This document shows positions 23,703-35,573 of a stretch of DNA of 64,000 nucleotides, one piece after another. Within the stretch, counting starts at the first letter, position 1. Each line of letters begins with the position of its first letter. This DNA comes from Maratus speciosus (Eukaryota > Arthropoda > Arachnida > Araneae > Salticidae). The notes below the pieces were generated by a model that saw only the letters and a program-made list of their open reading frames with translations, had not been told where the DNA came from and made no database searches. The stretch spans positions 76,032,974 to 76,096,973 of the forward strand of contig OZ010796.1 in NCBI GenBank assembly GCA_963932465.1. Direction: 5' to 3'. Position numbers and translations under genes: made by a program.

Positions 23703-24704
23703 GTAAGTATTTATCCTTTATTGTTTGTTAGCAGTAAATTGCATGTAATCGGGAGAGCCTAGGTTTATTTTTTTCTTTCTTTCCAGAACACTTAATAATA
23801 TTTATGTAGAAACCAGATTTAAATTTAAACTTAAAAGTTAATTGTTTAATGACTACTATTCACAATGTCTTGTATAAAAAATATATTATTCTAACTGTAT
23901 TTACATTTCTTCCATGCAATTAAAAGGAATTTATGCTCATTTACCTTAGAAATTTTTCAATGTACATTTATTAATCTATTCAATATATGAAAATTCTTTA
24001 ACCTCATTACATAATAGTACTTGAAAATTGTGATAAAAGAAACTGAGTCAGACTTTTTTACTTTTGTCCTTCAAGCCTTTCCTGCAATTTTGACTACTTT
24101 TTGACATATTCACATAGACATTTTAAATGCACAAAATTTGCAGGATTACTTAAAAAACATAAAGAAATCAAATAGTATTTTTCACTTTCTTATAAATACA
24201 AAGGGTTTTTTTAAAGTAAATTTTGCAACTAAAGATGCAATACTTTTATAAGAAAATGAAAAATGCTATTTGAAATGCATTGGAATAATAATGTATTAAA
24301 AATTTAATTTTTTTCTTAAGTTGAGTGAAAGATTGTTAATGCATTAGAAAGATTAAAGTTGTTAATTTAAAGTTATAAATGCTTTTATGTTAGCTTTAAA
24401 ATTTAGCTTTTTACACAAAAAAATTCATGAAAATTCTGATAAAGGATAAGCAAAAGTTGTTTTGTTAATGCTTATATTACATATTGTATTGTAATCCATC
24501 AGGCATTACTGTACTGAAAAATCAGACACTCATGTATGTCTGTGACTGACTTTATTATTATAAAAAATCGTAATATACTTTTCAAGAAATGCTTTAACTC
24601 TATTCTTAAAAATACACTTATTGTTTTATAGTAAACATATCATTTTCATTTTCTAAGTAAATAGGTACTTTTGTAAACTATATATAAAAATCGCTACAAA
24701 ACAT
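23703..24704. other. AT-rich intron, small hairpin
   Basis: No gene. A short inverted repeat lies at about 24169-24199 and 24241-24272 (AAATAGYATTTTTCAYTTTC in inverse). Confidence 0.45.
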
Positions 24705-24970
24705 CAAAGTACTCATTTATTGCTGTAAGTGATAAACATAAATTTTAAACTGGCAAAATACCTTTATTTATTTACATTTCAACATGTTTCATTGCATTAG
24801 ATGGCAACATTCTTAAGAAAATAAAATGATAAAAATATTTTTATGAAAATTTAAAATGACAAACTAGTAAACACAAACAAAAATCATGCGAACTAATGTA
24901 AACGCGTAATGAAATTAACTGTAATATTAAAATGGAAATTTGCGAACATGAATTATTTTAAATTATTATT

Positions 24971-25261
24971 TCATTTCATTATCCTGACCAGCATTTCTTT
25001 CCAAATTTTAGGGACCTCCATGGAGGCTGAATCATTGCAAATATTTCCATTGCGTAAGATCTCTATTGATTCTCTGATGATGGATGGCAAATGAGATCTT
25101 GATGGATAAATTAATTTACTATTTCTAAAATCCACTTTCAAAGGTTCTCTGTAATATAGTCTGGCCAGAGCTGTAGTTTTCTTGCTGTATTTGATGTCTG
25201 CCATATGTTCTTTGATCCTAGTTTTGAGCTTTCTATTTGTCATTCCTATATAAAATTGCAC
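24971..25261 (-). pseudogene. Penelope-like GIY-YIG endonuclease fragment
   Basis: The frame starts inside the nuclease: F-Y-I-G-M-T-N-R-K-L-K is the YIG half of the motif, followed by T-R-I-K-E-H-M and a C-terminal region ending in R-I-M-K with a natural stop. The codons upstream (to about 25300) continue the match in another frame and include the GVY-like half as a changed Y-M-T. The RT domain is missing, so this is a 5'-truncated copy. Confidence 0.82.
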
Positions 25262-25657
25262 TGTTCCATCTTCTTTGGTGAAAGGTATGTCATATACCCT
25301 GATAATTGATTTGGTTCTATTGGGTCTATTTTCTTATATATTATGTTTTTTTAATTTTTCAGATGGTTTTACAATAATGGAAATACTGTATATATTGAGT
25401 TTATATTTCAGTCTTTCGAAAAAAAAACAGGAAAATATTGCAAAGAGGATAACTTGGAGTTTTGTACTTTGAAATTATCTTTATTTTTATTCCTGAAACT
25501 TAATTTATTTATTGTGCTTTCTTTATAGCCATATCTCTAGAAACAGATATATATAATAAATTGGATTATACTCCCCATACATGGATCAGATACATAGATA
25601 ACATTTTTATCATATGGCAACATGCAGATGCCTTAAGCCTTAGTCAATAGTTTCTTA

Positions 25658-25957
25658 ATGCAGATTAATAGCCTTGACTCTGAAATTAAATTTGCATTGG
25701 AAATAGAACAAAATGGTACACTACCTTATTTAGATGTATTACTAATCAAAACACACCAAGGAATAGAACATACTGTTTATAGAAAACCCATAGCCAATCA
25801 GTCCACTATAGCTCATAATGCTCAAGCACCATTTTCATACAAATTTTCTGCATTTAGACATTCTGTCAAAAGAGCTTTCACTTTTTGTATCCCGGAGCAG
25901 TTAGACAATGAAACAAATAAGATATATGACATCGCAAGAAACAATGGCTATAAATAA
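25658..25957 (+). pseudogene. Penelope-like reverse transcriptase C-terminal fragment
   Basis: Contains L-P-Y-L-D-V-L-L-I-K-T and V-Y-R-K-P, the blocks after the RT catalytic core of Penelope-like elements, then an A-F-R-H-S-V-K-R-A thumb-like segment. Just upstream (25560-25650) a shifted frame reads W-I-R-Y-I-D-N-I-F-I-I-W, which corresponds to the catalytic Y-x-D-D region with the second Asp changed to Asn. It is not functional. Confidence 0.8.
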
Positions 25958-26019
25958 ATAAATTAATTAACAGCTTCGGGAATAAAAAGAAAGGTAATTT
26001 CTAATCAAAAAAGTAACTT

Positions 26020-26240
26020 CTAATATTACTAATCAAAACACACCAAGGAATAGAACATACTGTTTACAGAAAATCCATAACCAATCAGTCCACTATAGCT
26101 CATAACGCTCAAGCACCATTTTTATACAAATTTTCTGCATTTAGACATTCTGTCAAAAGAGCTTTCACTTTTTGTATCCCAGAGCAGTTAGACAATTAAA
26201 TAAGTAAGATATATGACATCGCAAGAAACAATGGCTATAA
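26020..26240 (+). repeat. Direct duplication of the Penelope RT segment
   Basis: Repeats 25737-25957 at ~95% identity by eye, from the ATTACTAATCAAAACACACC start to the AACAATGGCTATAAA end. The unit continues into GCTTCGGGAATAAAAAGAAA in both copies. In the second copy this continuation is interrupted by the TTAA micro-MITE. Confidence 0.85.
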
Positions 26241-26267
26241 AGAAAGCACAATAAATAAATCAATTAA

Positions 26268-26340
26268 CCACTTCATCAGCGACAGGTATAGGGAAAAGTG
26301 CTTTTACCCCCGACTTATCTCGGGGCAGCCGGTGAAGTGG
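26268..26340. mobile_element. 73-bp TTAA micro-MITE
   Basis: Begins CCACTTCA and ends TGAAGTGG, with TTAA on each side (26264-26267 and 26341-26344). The centre has a small GGGG/CCCC-containing stem. The parallel segment at 25955-25985 carries the same flanks with one TTAA and no insert: an empty site in the same window. This is one of the smallest TTAA-type MITEs one could expect. Confidence 0.85.
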
Positions 26341-26424
26341 TTAAGAGCTTCGGGAATAAAAAGAAAGGTAATTTCAAAATACAAAATTCCAAGTTAATCC
26401 CAAGTTTTTTCGAAAGATTGAAAT

Positions 26425-26856
26425 ATGAACTCAATAAATACAATATTTCCATTGTTGCAAAACCATCCGCAAAATAAAAAAATAGATTTGAAAATAGACC
26501 CAATAAAACCAAATAAATTATCAGGGGTATATGAAATACCTTTCACCAAAGAAGATGGAACAGTACAATTTTATATAGGGATGACAAATAGAAAGCTCAA
26601 AACTAGGATCAAAGAACATATGGCAGACATCAAATACAGCTGAAAAACTACAGCTCTGGCCAGACTATATAACAGAAAACCTTTGAAAGTGGATTTTAAA
26701 AATAGTAAAATAATTTATCCATCAAGATCTTATTTGCCATCCATCATCAGAGAACCAATAGAGATCTTTTTATGGAATAGAAATATTTGCAATGATTCAG
26801 CCTCCATGGAGGTCCCTAAAATTTGGAAAGAAATGCTAGTCAGGATAATGAAATGA
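26425..26856 (+). pseudogene. Penelope-like GIY-YIG endonuclease, plus-strand copy
   Basis: Has both halves of the motif, G-V-Y-E-I and F-Y-I-G-M, followed by T-N-R-K-L-K-T-R-I-K-E-H. A TGA at 26641-26643 breaks the frame. The same frame then continues to the R-I-M-K stop at 26854-26856, parallel to the minus-strand copy. Confidence 0.82.
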
Positions 26857-27371
26857 AATAATTTAAAATAATTCATGTTTAAAAATTTCCATTTTAATAT
26901 TGCAGCTTAATTTCATTATGCTTGTTTTCGCGGGATTTTTGTTTGTGTTTACTAGTTTTTCAATTTCAAATTTTGTGAAAATATTTTTATCATTTTATTT
27001 TCTTGAGAATGTTGCCGTCTGATGCAATGAAACATGTCAAAACGTAAATAAATTAAGGTATTTTGCCGGTTTAAAATTTATGTTTAACACTTATAGCAAT
27101 TAATGAGTATTTTGAAGTACTTTTGTATGATCTAATAAAATTTAATATACCTTTTGAAATACATTTCATATATATGCATTTGTGATAAAAGTTCTTATGA
27201 TTACCTTTTCAGAATTTTTAAATTTGTTTTTTTTTTTAATTATCTGTGTCCTTTAAGATGTTCTAAAAATTCATAAAAATCGTATTTTACCTTGTGTTTG
27301 ACATTTCAGACACAATTCTGCCCACCATTTTTTTGTAAAAACATTTTCATTTATCTTGAGGTACCATCAGT

Positions 27372-27600
27372 TCCAAATGATTTTTTTCTTCATTTTTCTT
27401 TTTGGCCGAGATTGTAAGCTTTTCCCTTTTCTTCTTACTTGTTCTTCTAAGATTTGGCATCATCTAGCATCCACGATTGTCGCATGCAATGATATGACCC
27501 ATGGGACAAGTGACAATAGATGGCATGAAATCTTAGAAGAATAAGTAACAGAAGAATGGTAAAGCTTACAATCTCTACCAAAAAGAAAAAAATCATTTGG
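27372..27600. repeat. Foldback, arms ~90 bp
   Basis: Arms 27372-27466 and 27517-27600 are inverse copies (CCAAATGATTTTTTTC, GAGATTGTAAGCTTT, TCTTCTAAGATTT) around a ~50-base centre. The frame at 27356-27544 is only this repeat. Confidence 0.75.
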
Positions 27601-28533
27601 TATCTTTACTTGATGGGACGGGAACTTTAAGGTAAAGAAACAAGAAAGCTAATGTTAATCATATGGGAGCTTTGTTTACAGATTTTTCATTCGTATTTTA
27701 ATATTTTTAAATGATTTTTTTTGCATAAAGAACCTGAGGTCAATATTTTTTATTGTGCATTTGTCCTTTTTCGACTTTGGTCATACATTTTTTATATGAG
27801 GATAGTTTCATTTTCAGAACCAGTTCTACCAGTTCCAAAAGTGAAACTATCCTCATGTAAAACAAGAAAGAAAAAATCATGCATCAAGCATAGATTATGA
27901 AACACTTTCTAACACATTCAGAATAATGTAACAAAACTGTACTGCTTAAAAAATTAAAATAGTATGTCTAAATCAGCCATATGGAAACGCATAATGCATT
28001 TGAAAACCCAATTTCAGCTGTTCCCATCTACAATTGGAAAATTATCCACATTTTTTCAACAGTCCTATATATGATATATAGATTTGTATCTATTAACTAC
28101 ATGCATGCCAAAATTTAGTTCACTTAAGAAATACATATACCTCAGTTGAAAATTCCCCTTCAGCAATTTTCTCTAATAAGGAGAATGGTACATGAATACT
28201 TTTGTGCAGCCCTGTATATGAGGCATAGAATTTATATATAGCGAGTCACATGCAAAAAATTAGTTCAATTTAAAAGTGGATACTGAATTTTAAAATGCTC
28301 ACTCCAACAATTATTACTCACAGACAGTACTGTAACTGATTTCTTTTGTGTGTCCCTGTCAATGAATAAAAAATGCTATGAATGCCTTGTTCTAATGAAA
28401 TCGTAGTGAAATGCAGTGATTTGTATCAGTTTCAATACATTTGAGATAGTTTAATCTCATTAAAATGCCATAATGTAATGGAATTCTTTGAGTGCCCCTG
28501 TCAATGAACTATTAATCCTAAATGCTTCATATA

Positions 28534-30606
28534 CAGTATAGGATCCGTTATCCGGAATCCTTGGGACCTGAGGCATTCCGGATAAGGGGTTTTTCCGTAA
28601 TTCGGAACACTACCACAAATATTTTCTAATGTACGTAAATATGAAATACTGGTTAGCATAAATAATATTAAAAATACTGTATTACACATTTGTTGAATTA
28701 ATTCAATAAAACACAATTAACCCTCCGAGCGTCTTGCGAAAGGGTAAAATTGTAATGTTGTTTTCTTTGCATTTTGTTTTAAATGCTAAGAAAATATGAT
28801 TCTTTCAACATTATAAAAAAAAAAACTCAATTACAAATATAAATGCAATCCTTGAGAGTATTAATCATTCTTCAATGTATTTAAAATTCATTAAATCTAT
28901 AGAATTATATTATCTTAAATATTGCTTGTATTGCTGTGAAACCTGGAGCTTAGTGAACGGAATATTACGCCCCAAACACTTAGAGGGTTAAGGAAAAGTT
29001 TAATTAATTTTTATTTACAAAAAAAAAAGTTAAGTAATAATTTTAAATTATAATAAAACTTACAAATGAACAAGATCAAAAATAAAATTTAGTTTTGGGG
29101 TTCAGATGCAGATGCTTGGGAATTAGTTTTTTGAAAAAATCCTTTTAAAGTTGGCTGCTTGTAACGTTTCTCTTTTACAATCTGGTCTTGAATTTTATAT
29201 AAGGACATTATTTGTTGTTCATGAAAATAACTTATTTTGTTCCGTGCCTTGAATTAATTGTTGAGTGTAAAATATCATTTGTTCATTAGATATTTTTTCT
29301 ACCTCCTCCTTCTTGTCATCATCATCACTACGATCATCAGAGATCAGATGCATCTTTAGTCATCATTTCACAAATTTCACTGTATGTCATCTGATGACTA
29401 AGTGGAGCATTATTATCTATATTGAAACAAACTTGAACTGCATCTTCATCCAATAATTGGGGAGGGAGGGAGGGGAATATATTGAAAGTTGACTTTTTAT
29501 TTATTTTTGTTTTGTTTACAAATTTATCGCATGGAAAGCAGACAGAAAAATATAAGAGGCAAAATTATCAACACTTAAAATGCAGATTTCCGCAAATTCG
29601 CGGAGATAAAGAAATGCATAATTACTGTAATATTCCATTAACCCAGCCTCCCCTATTTTGTAAACAAATTTGATATTTAAAAAAAATCCCACAAAAGCCC
29701 CCCCCACCCCTCCCTTTCCAAAAAAAAAAAAAAAAAAAATATCGCGCAAAGCGCCGTACCACCTTTCTGTCTTATCCGATTCCGAATTCTGCTTTTCTAC
29801 TGTTCGATGGACGCAGCTGAAAACGGTAAAACAAACGTTTCTCTCATTCTCCTAATTGGCCGAATTGTCGGTGCGCCTTTAGATGACGTCAAAGGTCGGA
29901 GCTTGCCAACAGTTTTCGATCGTGGAAAACGCATTCAAATTCTAAGTGATGTTTCGAAAATATTTTTTTTCAAAAGGTTAAAATTAAAATTTTTTATAAT
30001 AGATTTTAGCGTTTGAAGCAGAAAAATACGAAATTTAAGAATATGTAGTTAGTTTTCCCATATTTTTAAAGGTTACGCCGATGCGAAGTCATAAAAATGA
30101 TCAAAAAGAGAACTTATGTCCGATGATTGCATACATTCAATTCTTATCTTTCATGGGACCGTCATAAGTGGGATCGTAGGGAGAGAGCACGCTTTTAAGT
30201 TCGCGCTTTTTAAGTTCTGTTTTTTAATTATCTCGGTTAATAAAAAAAGAAAAATCTGAATATCAGGGCAGGCTTTGGACTATTCTTATAAACATTTTCA
30301 GATTTCAACAGGCGGTAGATTTCGATAGCCACTTTTAATCCGTAGGCCGATTACTTTACGATTTTTTGCCGCATTTGGAGGGGGGGGAAGGAAATTAAGG
30401 GGATATTATGGTACCTTGACGTGTATGAGAAAAAGTTTAAAATATCGATTTATAAAGCATGTTAACTCTTCAATAAAATAGGGAAAAAAAAACTGCTAAT
30501 TTGTATGAAATGAAAGTTTTCACTAAGTTTCGGTTTTGGATCGTTTACCGTTCCAGTTTTTAGAGCGTTCCGGATATCGGGACGCCGGATAATAGATCCT
30601 ATACTG
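28534..30606. mobile_element. pogo-like non-autonomous element, copy A
   Basis: Inverted ends CAGTATAGGATCCGTTATCC / GGATAATAGATCCTATACTG with TA at 28532-28533 and 30607-30608. It is nearly identical to 53710-55515 apart from a TTAA MITE of 267 bp and small indels in homopolymers. A 69-residue frame at 29807-30016 is kept in both copies, but I recognise no transposase in it. A perfect TGACGTCA (CRE-like) lies near 29883; copy B has TGATGTCA. Confidence 0.88.
28721..28987. mobile_element. 267-bp TTAA MITE nested in copy A
   Basis: Starts CCCTCCGAGCG and ends CACTTAGAGGG, with TTAA at 28717-28720 and 28988-28991. Copy B of the host element has a single TTAA at the corresponding point (near 53893), proving a clean insertion. 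It is piggyBac-type by its CCCT...AGGG ends and TTAA. Confidence 0.9.
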
Positions 30607-31089
30607 TACAATACCAAATGTGCTTTGGTGACCCTAAATGACCTTCATCAATTGCATGTAAATCAGAGTATATTTATGGGAGTTAGAGCATGGACAGACA
30701 AACTGAATGCATAAACACTTTTCAACTTTGTTGGAAAGTGTTAAAATCTGTAACCAAAATCGAAAAATTAGGAGTACACAGTAAAAATTTTCAACTTTAG
30801 ATAACTTATGCAAAAAAATCATTTAAAAATATTTAAAATTCTTGCACTTCACTGATTAATTTATGCGAGGACACTTTCACTTTCAGAACCAGTTTGGAAA
30901 ATGAAACTATCTCCATATAATAAAACTATAACAAAAATCGAAAAAATACAAATGCACAACAATGGGTATCGACCTCAAGTATTCTGTGCAAAAGAAATCA
31001 TTCAAAAACATTAAAATGCAAGTGAGAAATCTATACAATTTCTCTCATAGATTTAACATTAGCATCCACATTTCTCCATGTGACTAGTG

Positions 31090-31764
31090 TGCACTCTTAA
31101 GAAGAGGACAATTGATTTGAGAAACAATCTTCTGCTTGTGCAGTCTGCTTTTGTTGGTGTAGTTCTAATTTTCCCAACAGGGGGGCCTAAGTTTCAAAGT
31201 GAGAGGTAGGTTACCACTGATTGGTGTAGTATATTCTTAATGATGGGGTTCTGTGGCAACTCAGGCCTGATTGCATTAATCTTTGTAATTTCTACATTTG
31301 ACATTGATTAGACTTGATTATCTTAAATGTGATCATTTTATTGAATCATGCAACAGTTTTGTAGTTTAAACAATATCTAATAACTGTCATTCTAAGGATA
31401 CTTGATTAAATTTTGTGGTTTAAATGAAATTCTGTGTTTAATCTTGGAAATTAATCTGAATTCATCTTCTGAACATAATTACGTATTTTAATTTATGAGA
31501 TAATCAGAATAACAGCCAGTAGGATGATAGTTGATCATGATTTATTGTTTTGAGTGATCATTTAAAGTTCCTTTTAACACTAATGTGATTTTATGAACCC
31601 AGTAATTGCCACAATGATGAAAGTTTATTAGGATTTATGATTTTGAGTAATCATTTAATGTTTTTAAACATAATCAATGTCAAAGATGCTTATGATAGGT
31701 AAATTAGTAAATTTAAAGTTAGAAAAAGGAGCTGGGAATTTTTAAGTTATAAAAAGATCCTGTC

Positions 31765-31802
<38 letters not shown>

Positions 31803-32490
31803 GTTCTACTGCTTAATTAAACAAGTGCAATTGAAAAATCATTTCAAAAGAGATAGAACATATTACATACAATGGTGTTAAATTAAGCTAGAAAAGCTAC
31901 TGTCAAAATCCTGAGACTCAGAGGCTAAACTCTTAAAAGCTGGATTTTTTCCTTCTAACACATTCAGGTAATGTGAGAATGAATTTTTAGTGTGCATAAA
32001 TTTAAAAAGTGTTTATTACTTTATATTTGTAAGACAATATAAGTTATTGTTGTAAAACATTTGTAAGAAGTCAATTTTTCTAGAACAAATAAACTGGCTT
32101 TCAGCCACTTCAAAATTTCTGGAAGTTTTACATATCTACAATGAACAGAAAATATCTCCCCTCCCCCTTTTTTTTTTTACCATTTTCTCTACAGCAGTGT
32201 TTTTCAACCTTATTGTGTCCCACCCCACTTATGTATCTCAAAAATCATGATAGTTCCCTTTCCCTGAAATTTATGGTTCTTATTATTTAAAAGATAAACT
32301 CTTTCTTATCTACATTAAAAAGTCTTAAAAAGACATTAACCCTTTTGCAAGGAATGTCCTGCATGCTTCTTTTAATTTTTAGGCACTACTTTTTCCTAAT
32401 GGTAATTTTCGCTTTAATTACTGAAAATCAATGATTAGGTAAGATGAAAATACTGGTGTTCTGTTCAAGGATTTTGTGCACCTTATCAGG
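31090..32490. other. AT-rich sequence with microsatellite and a hAT-like end
   Basis: No gene. An (AT)n run spans 31767-31800. At 32197 CAGTGTTTTTCAACCTTA resembles the end of a common hAT MITE class, but no partner end follows. Confidence 0.45.
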
Positions 32491-32757
32491 CATATATACA
32501 AGGTGTCCCAGAAGTAATGGGACAAACTTTAAGGGGAGATATGGGACATCACAAGGATTCAGAATTTCATAGCAACCCATGGTTGGAAACGGCATGGGAA
32601 GGTAGTATGACAGGTACAAGGGACGAAGAGACACAAGACGGAGATCATCTGAAATAATATATTGGTCAACGATATTACATTTACTGTGGTAGATGATATG
32701 TGAAAATGTTACAAAAGATGTTCAAAGTTTCCACCATTGCTAGCAATGCATGCATTA

Positions 32758-33381
32758 TGACAGCCTGTGTTAACATGGCTGAGCAGAGTGACTGTGGTTG
32801 TTGTGGAAGACTTTAGTTCAAAAACACCAGTTATAAAAACAACTTATTTATTGAAGAGAGATGACATGATGACTTTACAAAAACAGCATTACTTTGCCGT
32901 TAAATTATAAGAAGAACTAAATTAATAACTTAAGCAGCTACATTATGATAGATGAAACAAGCATACAAAATATTTCACGAAGCTACTAATCCACAATCAG
33001 TCCAGACATTTATACACCCGAGAACAGCAATTGTTTTGCATAAAAACCATTGCCAATCAGTAAATACAAACTTACGCAAAAATGCATCCGAAATGCCGAT
33101 CATACAAACACATCTGAAACGCCATTGGCTGCAAACTATGACGTTGCAAGTCAACCATTCATGGCAAAAGACGCGATTCCGAAATCACTGTTACTGACAG
33201 TTACTCGGCAACTTCACTTGTCTCAGGAGCTAGACTGCTGGTCATTTCGGATATGTAAACAGAACAAGAGAGGGTGAAAAATAAACGTGCATCAATATAG
33301 AAAGTAAATACATTTCAAACTTTATCATATATTTAAACTTTACTAAATGATTATTAAACATTAAATAATTGATGCATAATA
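32758..33381 (-). repeat. 3' LTR of Copia copy 2
   Basis: 624 bp, starts TGACAGCCTG on the + strand. Its outer TG (minus strand) is mutated to TA at 33380-33381; the other LTR keeps TG. The frames 32952-33197 and 33050-33277 lie within it. Confidence 0.93.
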
Positions 33382-33637
33382 ATCGTCCTCCTTTTTCACC
33401 ATCTCTTGAGCTTCACAAAAACATGAAAAAGGTTATATAGATACAAAAATACTAATACATGAATAGTTCAAAAAGGTTCAAAAAATGTAAAACTTCAAAA
33501 GTTCAACAACAAAAAGTTACACCTTAAATTCAAAAACAACAATCTGATCAATGTCAGGTCACATAAGACTTTATTGACAAGGCATTGATCAGAGTGAACA
33601 ACATTGTAGTAAAAATTATAACCCTCCCAATAAAAAT

Positions 33638-35475
33638 TTAAGTATCAAAAATTCTTTTACAAAATTTCAACAACTGCTCTTTAATTTGTGGCTTTGTGAA
33701 ACTATCTGCAAGATTAAATTTACTAGCAATATATTTAAGTACTTTATCAAAAACTAGGTTTCTAAGAAAATGGTACTTTATATGAATGTGCTTGGTTTTC
33801 TGATTTTCAAAAGGGGAATTAGAAAAGGCTATTGCAGCTTGGTTATCACAGAACAGAGTGCAATCCCTCAAGTTTAAGTTAAGCACCTCATTTTGCAAAA
33901 CATTTTTGACCCAGATTAACTCTTTGATAGCTTCAGTTAAACTGACGTATTCGGCCTCCATGGTTGAAAGACTTATACATTTTGGTTTAAAAGTCCTCCA
34001 AGATATGGGCATTTCATCTAGAAACAAAATATACCCACCCATAGAAACTCGATTGTCTCTGTTTGCCACAAAATCTGAATCTGAATAACATGAAAGATTT
34101 AACTGACTGACTCTGGATAACTCAAGTTTATAATTTTTAGTATATTTTAAGTAACCTAACAATTTTAACAAGCTATTCCAGTGAGCAAGTCCAGGATTTG
34201 ATTGTAATTGGGATGATAAATTAACTGCATACATTATATCAGGTCTAGTCCTCCCAGCTATAAAAGATAAACAGCCTATAAGATTCCTATATGGAAACCT
34301 AGACATGATTTCTATTTCTTCCTTAGTGGAAGGTGAATCTTGTTTTGACAAAACCAAGCCCTTGGGAATAGGTAAAGAGCTTACTGGAAATTTAAATTCT
34401 GCAAACATTTCACAAACTTTCTCAATATATGAAGTTTGGTGAATGTACAGGCGATTTCCTATCTCTTCAAACTCTATGCTCAATAGCTTTCTGGTTGTTC
34501 CCATAATTTTTAAATTGAAATGTTTTTGCAGCAAAATTAAACCAAAATTCAAATCATCTGTAGTTTTACCAAAAAGAACAATATCGTCAACATAAAGTAA
34601 AAGGATCAATCTGGACTGAAACATGTATATACAATTACACCAATCGAGTTTATGAAAATCTAGTCTGGATAAAACATCATCCACTTCAAAGAACCATTGT
34701 CTGCCAGATTGATGCAGACCATAAATGGCCTCATTTAACTTACAAACTTTATTTTTTTCTTTAATAAAACCCTCAGGTTAGTGCATGTATACAGTTTCAT
34801 CCAGATTAGCATAAAGATAAGCATTGTTGACATCTACCTGGAGATTAACCCATTTTAACAGACATGAAAATATGGCAAAGAATAATCTAACTAGTGAAAA
34901 ACTTATGACTGGATTGAAAACTTCCTCATAATTTTCTCCTTTAATTTGGTTGAAACCTTTCGCTACCAATCTAGACTTATACCTAACTATTTCATTCTTC
35001 TCGTTCCTTTTTAAGGTATACACCCAACGGTTACCAAGAATTTTAGCATCTTTTGGTGGTGTCACAAGATCCCATACATAACGTTTAATTCTTGGTTCAT
35101 TGCGTCCCTCCAATTTGATGCTTCAGGGGTTTTTATGGCTTGATTGTAGGTTTGAGGAATTTTAATTTCAGTTAAGTTTGCTTCATCTACATTTAAAAAA
35201 TTAATTACTTTACTGGACTCTTTATTTTTACTACTAAAATTAAGCAAGTTTTTATCACATTCTATTTTATTTGTTTTACAATAATCTGTTAATTCATTAA
35301 AAGATCTAATTCTTGTATTGGTCCCTTCTATGTCATAATAGATCTCTGTTTTATTTCTGGTTTTACATTGTACTGCCTTACGAGTCCATGGAATAGATTT
35401 ACAAGGTTTCAAACCACTCTGCTCTGAACTTTGGTCTAGGTCCGACTCACCAACTCTTTCAGTATCATTCCCCAA
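33638..35475 (-). pseudogene. Copia copy 2 RT and RNase H, disrupted
   Basis: 35062-35475 carries the integrase-RT linker and the start of RT, then a frameshift near 35075-35110 moves the frame to 34778-35113. There an in-frame TAA (CAA to TAA in a conserved H-Q-P-E-G-F block) precedes the segment 33638-34684. The latter has YVDD at residues 31-34 and the RNase H motifs Y-S-D-S-D, S-T-M-E-A-E and L-F-C-D-N-Q. The stop after a D-T terminus at 33638 is the natural end. Confidence 0.9.
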
Positions 35476-35573
35476 TTGAGGTGTATTCTCAGGTTCATCA
35501 AAAATGTTCCCCTCTTCTGGGAAATCAAAAAGTGAAAAATTAAATTTTTGCTCTTTTAGTCTTGAACAAATGT

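Larger units (their letters stand above)
24705..27130. mobile_element. Penelope-like element remnants in inverted array
   Basis: A minus-strand fragment (24705-25470) and a plus-strand fragment (about 26335-27130) are diverged inverted copies of the same 3' region, covering the GIY-YIG endonuclease and the 3' UTR. Between them lies a plus-strand piece of reverse transcriptase, part of it duplicated. Head-to-head or tail-to-tail partial copies are typical of Penelope-like elements, which pair an RT with a GIY-YIG nuclease. No copy is complete. Confidence 0.85.
27605..31085. repeat. Foldback interrupted by a pogo-like element
   Basis: 27605-27855 reappears in reverse complement at 30866-31085 (TTAACATTAGC, AAATGATTTYTTTTGC, ACCTSAGGTC.ATA, GAGGATAGTTTC). 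Tandem units with TGYCCCTGTCAATGAA and GTAATGGAATTCTTTGAG lie between and relate to the units of the 17.2-23.4-kb foldback. The pogo-like element at 28534-30606 is inserted in the centre. Confidence 0.6.

Noticed and set aside
29482..29855. Several small ORFs in the pogo-like element (also 54385-54576)
   Set aside because: Kept in the second copy only because the two copies are almost identical; no domain, and they cross poly-C/A runs.
32197..32240. CAGTGTTTTTCAACCTTA as an end of a hAT MITE
   Set aside because: No matching right end or target duplication in the window, so only mentioned as a possible fragment.
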